Shown here: positions 6,369 through 8,077 of the stretch, in pieces | Layout: each line of letters starts with the position of its first letter | Position numbering within the stretch: position 1 is the first letter of the stretch | Assembly: GCA_029785625.1 (NCBI GenBank) | Contig: JAFLZI010000018.1 | Coordinates: 1-8,077, forward strand | DNA from: Nitrososphaerota archaeon | GTDB lineage: Archaea; Thermoproteota; Nitrososphaeria; Nitrososphaerales; UBA183 | Direction of reading: 5' to 3' | Length of the DNA stretch: 8,077 nt | Translations under genes and position numbers: made by a program | The notes under the pieces: model-generated | Seen by the model: the letters and a program-made list of their open reading frames with translations, nothing else | What the model was told of the DNA's origin: nothing | Database searches by the model: none

Positions 6369-6860
6369 CTAGGCCTTCTCTTCGGACGGATGCTTGGCCT
6401 TTTCCACTATCTTCGTGTAGCCGGCGTTCAGAGTGATGGGCATCTGGTAGGGCGTGTCGACGAGGACCACGGTGATCTCCTGCTTCGCCTGCTCAATCCT
6501 CGAGATCTTGGCGCGCATCCCCTTGAACGGGCCCGCGACTATCTCCACGGTGTCTCCCTCTCCAAGCTCCGCCACCAGGGACTTTGTGATGAGGAACTTC
6601 TCGATGTCCGAGAACTGCATCATACCAGGGATCTTGCTCCTGATGTGCTTGAATCCCTGGATGCTCTCGTCGACCACCTGCGAGTTGGGAGCCTCGAATA
6701 GGACGTAGCCCTTCCAGGTGTCCAGCGCTAGTATCGAGTAGATGGGCTTGCTCTTCTGCTTGGCCCTCTCGGCCACGAAGGTGGCAACCGTCCTCTCCTG
6801 CCCGCCCGTAGTCTTGACCGGGTATATCGAGGTCTGCTTCTGCTCTGTTGTTGACGACAT
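6369..6860 (-). CDS. spt5: Transcription elongation factor Spt5 (archaeal NusG)
   Basis: Spt5 binds the RNA polymerase clamp, usually with Spt4, and increases processivity; its KOW domain can link transcription to translation. The 163 residues contain an NGN domain (about 11-95, with IYPVKTTGGQERTVA and GYVLFEA at 51-57) and a KOW domain (about 99-153, with GDTVEIVAGPFKGMRAKI). The length is typical for archaea. ATG 6860 lies 16 bases after the secE stop, with GAGGAG overlapping that stop, so the two genes are probably co-transcribed from the secE promoter. secE-spt5-rpl11 is a conserved archaeal order, broken here by the downstream membrane protein gene. Confidence 0.96.
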   Translation of the reverse strand: MSSTTEQKQTSIYPVKTTGGQERTVATFVAERAKQKSKPIYSILALDTWKGYVLFEAPNSQVVDESIQGFKHIRSKIPGMMQFSDIEKFLITKSLVAELGEGDTVEIVAGPFKGMRAKISRIEQAKQEITVVLVDTPYQMPITLNAGYTKIVEKAKHPSEEKA

Positions 6861-6876
6861 GCTAATCTCAAACTCC

Positions 6877-7053
6877 TCAGCCGAATATGTGTGGCAGGGC
6901 GGTCGAGACGAGCTTCACGAAGAAGCCTATCACACCCACGACGCCGAGGCCTAGGAGGACCAGCTTCAGGTAAAGGAAGAACTCCTCCGTGTCGCTCTTC
7001 CTCGACATCCTGAGGACTGCGCCCATCGACCGCAGAAAGTCACGCCAGGCCAA
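6877..7053 (-). CDS. secE: Preprotein translocase subunit SecE (Sec61 gamma)
   Basis: SecE is the small clamp subunit of the SecYEbeta protein-export channel. This short gene encodes 58 residues from TTG 7053: an amphipathic cytoplasmic helix (MAWRDFLRSMGAVLRMSRKS), the conserved TEEFFLYLKL segment, and one transmembrane helix with the family hallmark VGVIGFFVKLV (about 39-49). TTG 7053 is preferred over the in-frame ATG 7026 because archaeal SecE normally has the amphipathic region, and because the TATA box at 7085 predicts a transcript start near 7062. It leads the cluster and is followed 16 bases later by spt5. Length and order match archaeal secE. Confidence 0.9.
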   Translation of the reverse strand: MAWRDFLRSMGAVLRMSRKSDTEEFFLYLKLVLLGLGVVGVIGFFVKLVSTALPHIFG

Positions 7054-7084
7054 TCGCTAAACTGGAACCCGATGCCCTAGACGT

Positions 7085-7093
7085 CTTTATATG
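7085..7093 (-). promoter_or_regulatory. TATA box for secE-spt5
   Basis: The minus strand reads CATATAAAG, a near-consensus TATA box centred about 36 bases before TTG 7053. The predicted transcript start is near 7062, leaving a leader of about nine bases. It is likely the main promoter for secE and spt5. Confidence 0.7.
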
Positions 7094-7134
7094 GCTTGTT
7101 GAAGCCTTTGCAATTCCGCCCCTCCGCCTCGGCG

Positions 7135-7146
7135 AACCTTTTTGCG
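7135..7146 (+). promoter_or_regulatory. Weak TATA-like box for dtdA
   Basis: AACCTTTTTGCG is the only AT-rich stretch at the right distance, centred about 28 bases before ATG 7169, and implies an almost leaderless transcript. It overlaps the alternative TTG start at 7142, so its use would rule that start out. The match to consensus is poor. Confidence 0.4.
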
Positions 7147-7168
7147 CGAGCACCCTGGGGCGGCTTCG

Positions 7169-8005
7169 ATGGCCGCGCCCTCTCCGACGAGCAGCCCGAC
7201 CTTCGTTCTGGTCGCCTCCTCCCGGAACATGGCCTCGATGACCATCAGGTCCGCCCTCATTGAGGGGCACGGGTTCGAGTCGACGGGGATAGCCTTCGGA
7301 TCGTCCCCCCTCTACCAGAAAGGTTCGACGATCCTGGCGACGATCGACACCGAGATTATAGAGCCGCCCGACCTCGATGCCTACTTCCGCCCTCAGGCGT
7401 ACGTCTTCCTCTCGACGCACAGGGCCGAGTCGGGGATCCCCTCGCTCACCGTCCACACGACGGGCAACTTCACCGACAGGGTCGTCCTCGGCGCAAGGCC
7501 CAGGGAAGTGGGGGTCATCGACCCTGACCTGCAGAAGAACTACCTTATCGCCCTGAACGAGAGGAGGTCGCGCCTCGACGGCTACGAGATGACCATCGAG
7601 GCCACCCACCACGGCCCCACCTCGCTGAGGAGACCAGTGCTGTTCGTGGAGCTGGGCTCGACGGAGAGGCAGTGGGGAGACGAGCGTGCGGCGGGGGTGA
7701 TAGCGGACGCGCTGATGGCCTCGCTCGCTTCGGGCAAGAGGTGGGAGAAGGTCGCCCTGGCGTTCGGGGGGACCCACTACCCGCAGAAGTTCAACAGTGC
7801 TCTCCTGGGAGGGGAGTACGCGCTTTCTGCGGTGGTAGCAAAGCACTACCTCGAGTGGATAGACGAGGCCATCTTCGGGCAGATCATCCAGAAGACCACC
7901 CAGTTCCCCAGGTATGTCCTTATCGACTGGAAGGGCGCAGGGCCTCACAGGGAAAAGATAATATCACTCTCCAGGCAATTCGCGCTCGAAGTGATAAGGG
8001 CTTGA
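7169..8005 (+). CDS. dtdA: D-aminoacyl-tRNA deacylase, archaeal/plant type (DTD2/GEK1 family)
   Basis: DTD2 hydrolyses D-amino acids wrongly attached to tRNA, a chiral proofreading step in the cytoplasm. From ATG 7169 the protein has 278 residues, about family length. Recognisable blocks are VASSRNMASMTIRSAL near the N-terminus (15-30), STHRAESGIPSLTVHTTGN (82-100), EATHHGPTSL (144-153), ELGSTERQW (161-169) and the catalytic-region GGTHYPQKF (200-208). The frame is open from TTG 7142, but ATG 7169 is favoured by the upstream TATA-like box and because family members begin close to the VAS block. It diverges from secE and overlaps the next gene by four bases (TTGA), so the pair is probably co-translated. 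AlaRS editing and DTD2, both aminoacyl-tRNA proofreading systems, flank the same cluster. Confidence 0.95.
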   Translation: MAAPSPTSSPTFVLVASSRNMASMTIRSALIEGHGFESTGIAFGSSPLYQKGSTILATIDTEIIEPPDLDAYFRPQAYVFLSTHRAESGIPSLTVHTTGNFTDRVVLGARPREVGVIDPDLQKNYLIALNERRSRLDGYEMTIEATHHGPTSLRRPVLFVELGSTERQWGDERAAGVIADALMASLASGKRWEKVALAFGGTHYPQKFNSALLGGEYALSAVVAKHYLEWIDEAIFGQIIQKTTQFPRYVLIDWKGAGPHREKIISLSRQFALEVIRA

Positions 8006-8077
8006 AACCAGAGAGATTCAGCGACTCCGTCTACACGATGACCTCGAGGATTCCCATGGGCAAGGTCAGCACCTACG
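8002..8077 (+). CDS. Methylated-DNA--protein-cysteine methyltransferase family, N-terminal part (runs off window)
   Basis: Only the first 25 residues are present, from TTG 8002, which overlaps the dtdA stop as TTGA. The segment FSDSVYTMTSRIPMGKVSTY matches the start of the MGMT/Ogt DNA-binding domain, whose hallmark is VY-x-hydrophobic-x-x-IP-x-G-x-V-x-TY. Full enzymes repair O6-alkylguanine using a PCHR cysteine that would lie beyond the window. An alkyltransferase-like protein without that cysteine would look the same here, so the activity is not settled. Translation coupling with dtdA is likely. Confidence 0.75.
   Translation, partial: MKPERFSDSVYTMTSRIPMGKVSTY

Noticed and set aside
6336..6371. 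Rho-independent-like terminator after spt5 in the GGCCGCAGGCC region
   Set aside because: There is a short GC inverted repeat but no following T run, so archaeal termination cannot be supported here.
7040..7948. 302-codon minus-strand frame opposite dtdA
   Set aside because: dtdA family motifs are clear on the plus strand; this is an antisense shadow.

Overview
The window is a GC-rich archaeal chromosome segment. The evidence is an archaeal P1-type L12 stalk protein, a P0-type L10, an archaeal alanyl-tRNA synthetase, the archaeal Spt5/SecE pair, an archaeal-type D-aminoacyl-tRNA deacylase, and TATA boxes about 26-28 bases before probable transcript starts. Protein style (short L10 without an acidic tail, L1 and L11 sequences) suggests a TACK-type lineage, possibly near Thaumarchaeota/Nitrososphaeria. 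That placement is an impression, not a computed result.

Most of the window is one conserved information-processing cluster on the minus strand. Reading right to left it runs secE (7053-6877), spt5/nusG (6860-6369), an unrecognised secreted/membrane protein (6245-5088), rpl11 (5048-4548), rpl1 (4474-3821), rpl10 (3824-2943), a possible small ORF or gene remnant (2904-2758), and alaS (2147 to beyond the left edge). rpl12 sits in its usual place between rpl10 and alaS but points the other way (2339-2650, plus strand), with its own strong TATA box. rpl10 and rpl12 therefore converge, and rpl12 and alaS diverge. The cluster looks split into several transcription units, since TATA-like boxes precede secE, the membrane protein, rpl11, rpl1 and alaS. 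rpl11 and rpl1 carry an identical octamer at the same place in their leaders.

On the right, a plus-strand pair diverges from secE: dtdA (7169-8005), overlapped by four bases by the start of a methylated-DNA cysteine methyltransferase-family gene that runs off the right edge (8002 onward).

The genes serve translation (ribosomal stalk base L11/L10/L12, E-site stalk L1, alanine charging and editing), transcription elongation (Spt5), protein export (SecE), and quality control (D-aminoacyl-tRNA removal, alkyl-DNA repair). The less ordinary parts are the inverted rpl12, the coding-like island beside it, and the surface protein inserted between spt5 and rpl11. No stretch over 300 bases lacks a gene. 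The longest gap, 2651-2942, holds the small ORF, and 2651-2757 shows nothing convincing. No tRNA, rRNA, CRISPR array or insertion sequence was found.
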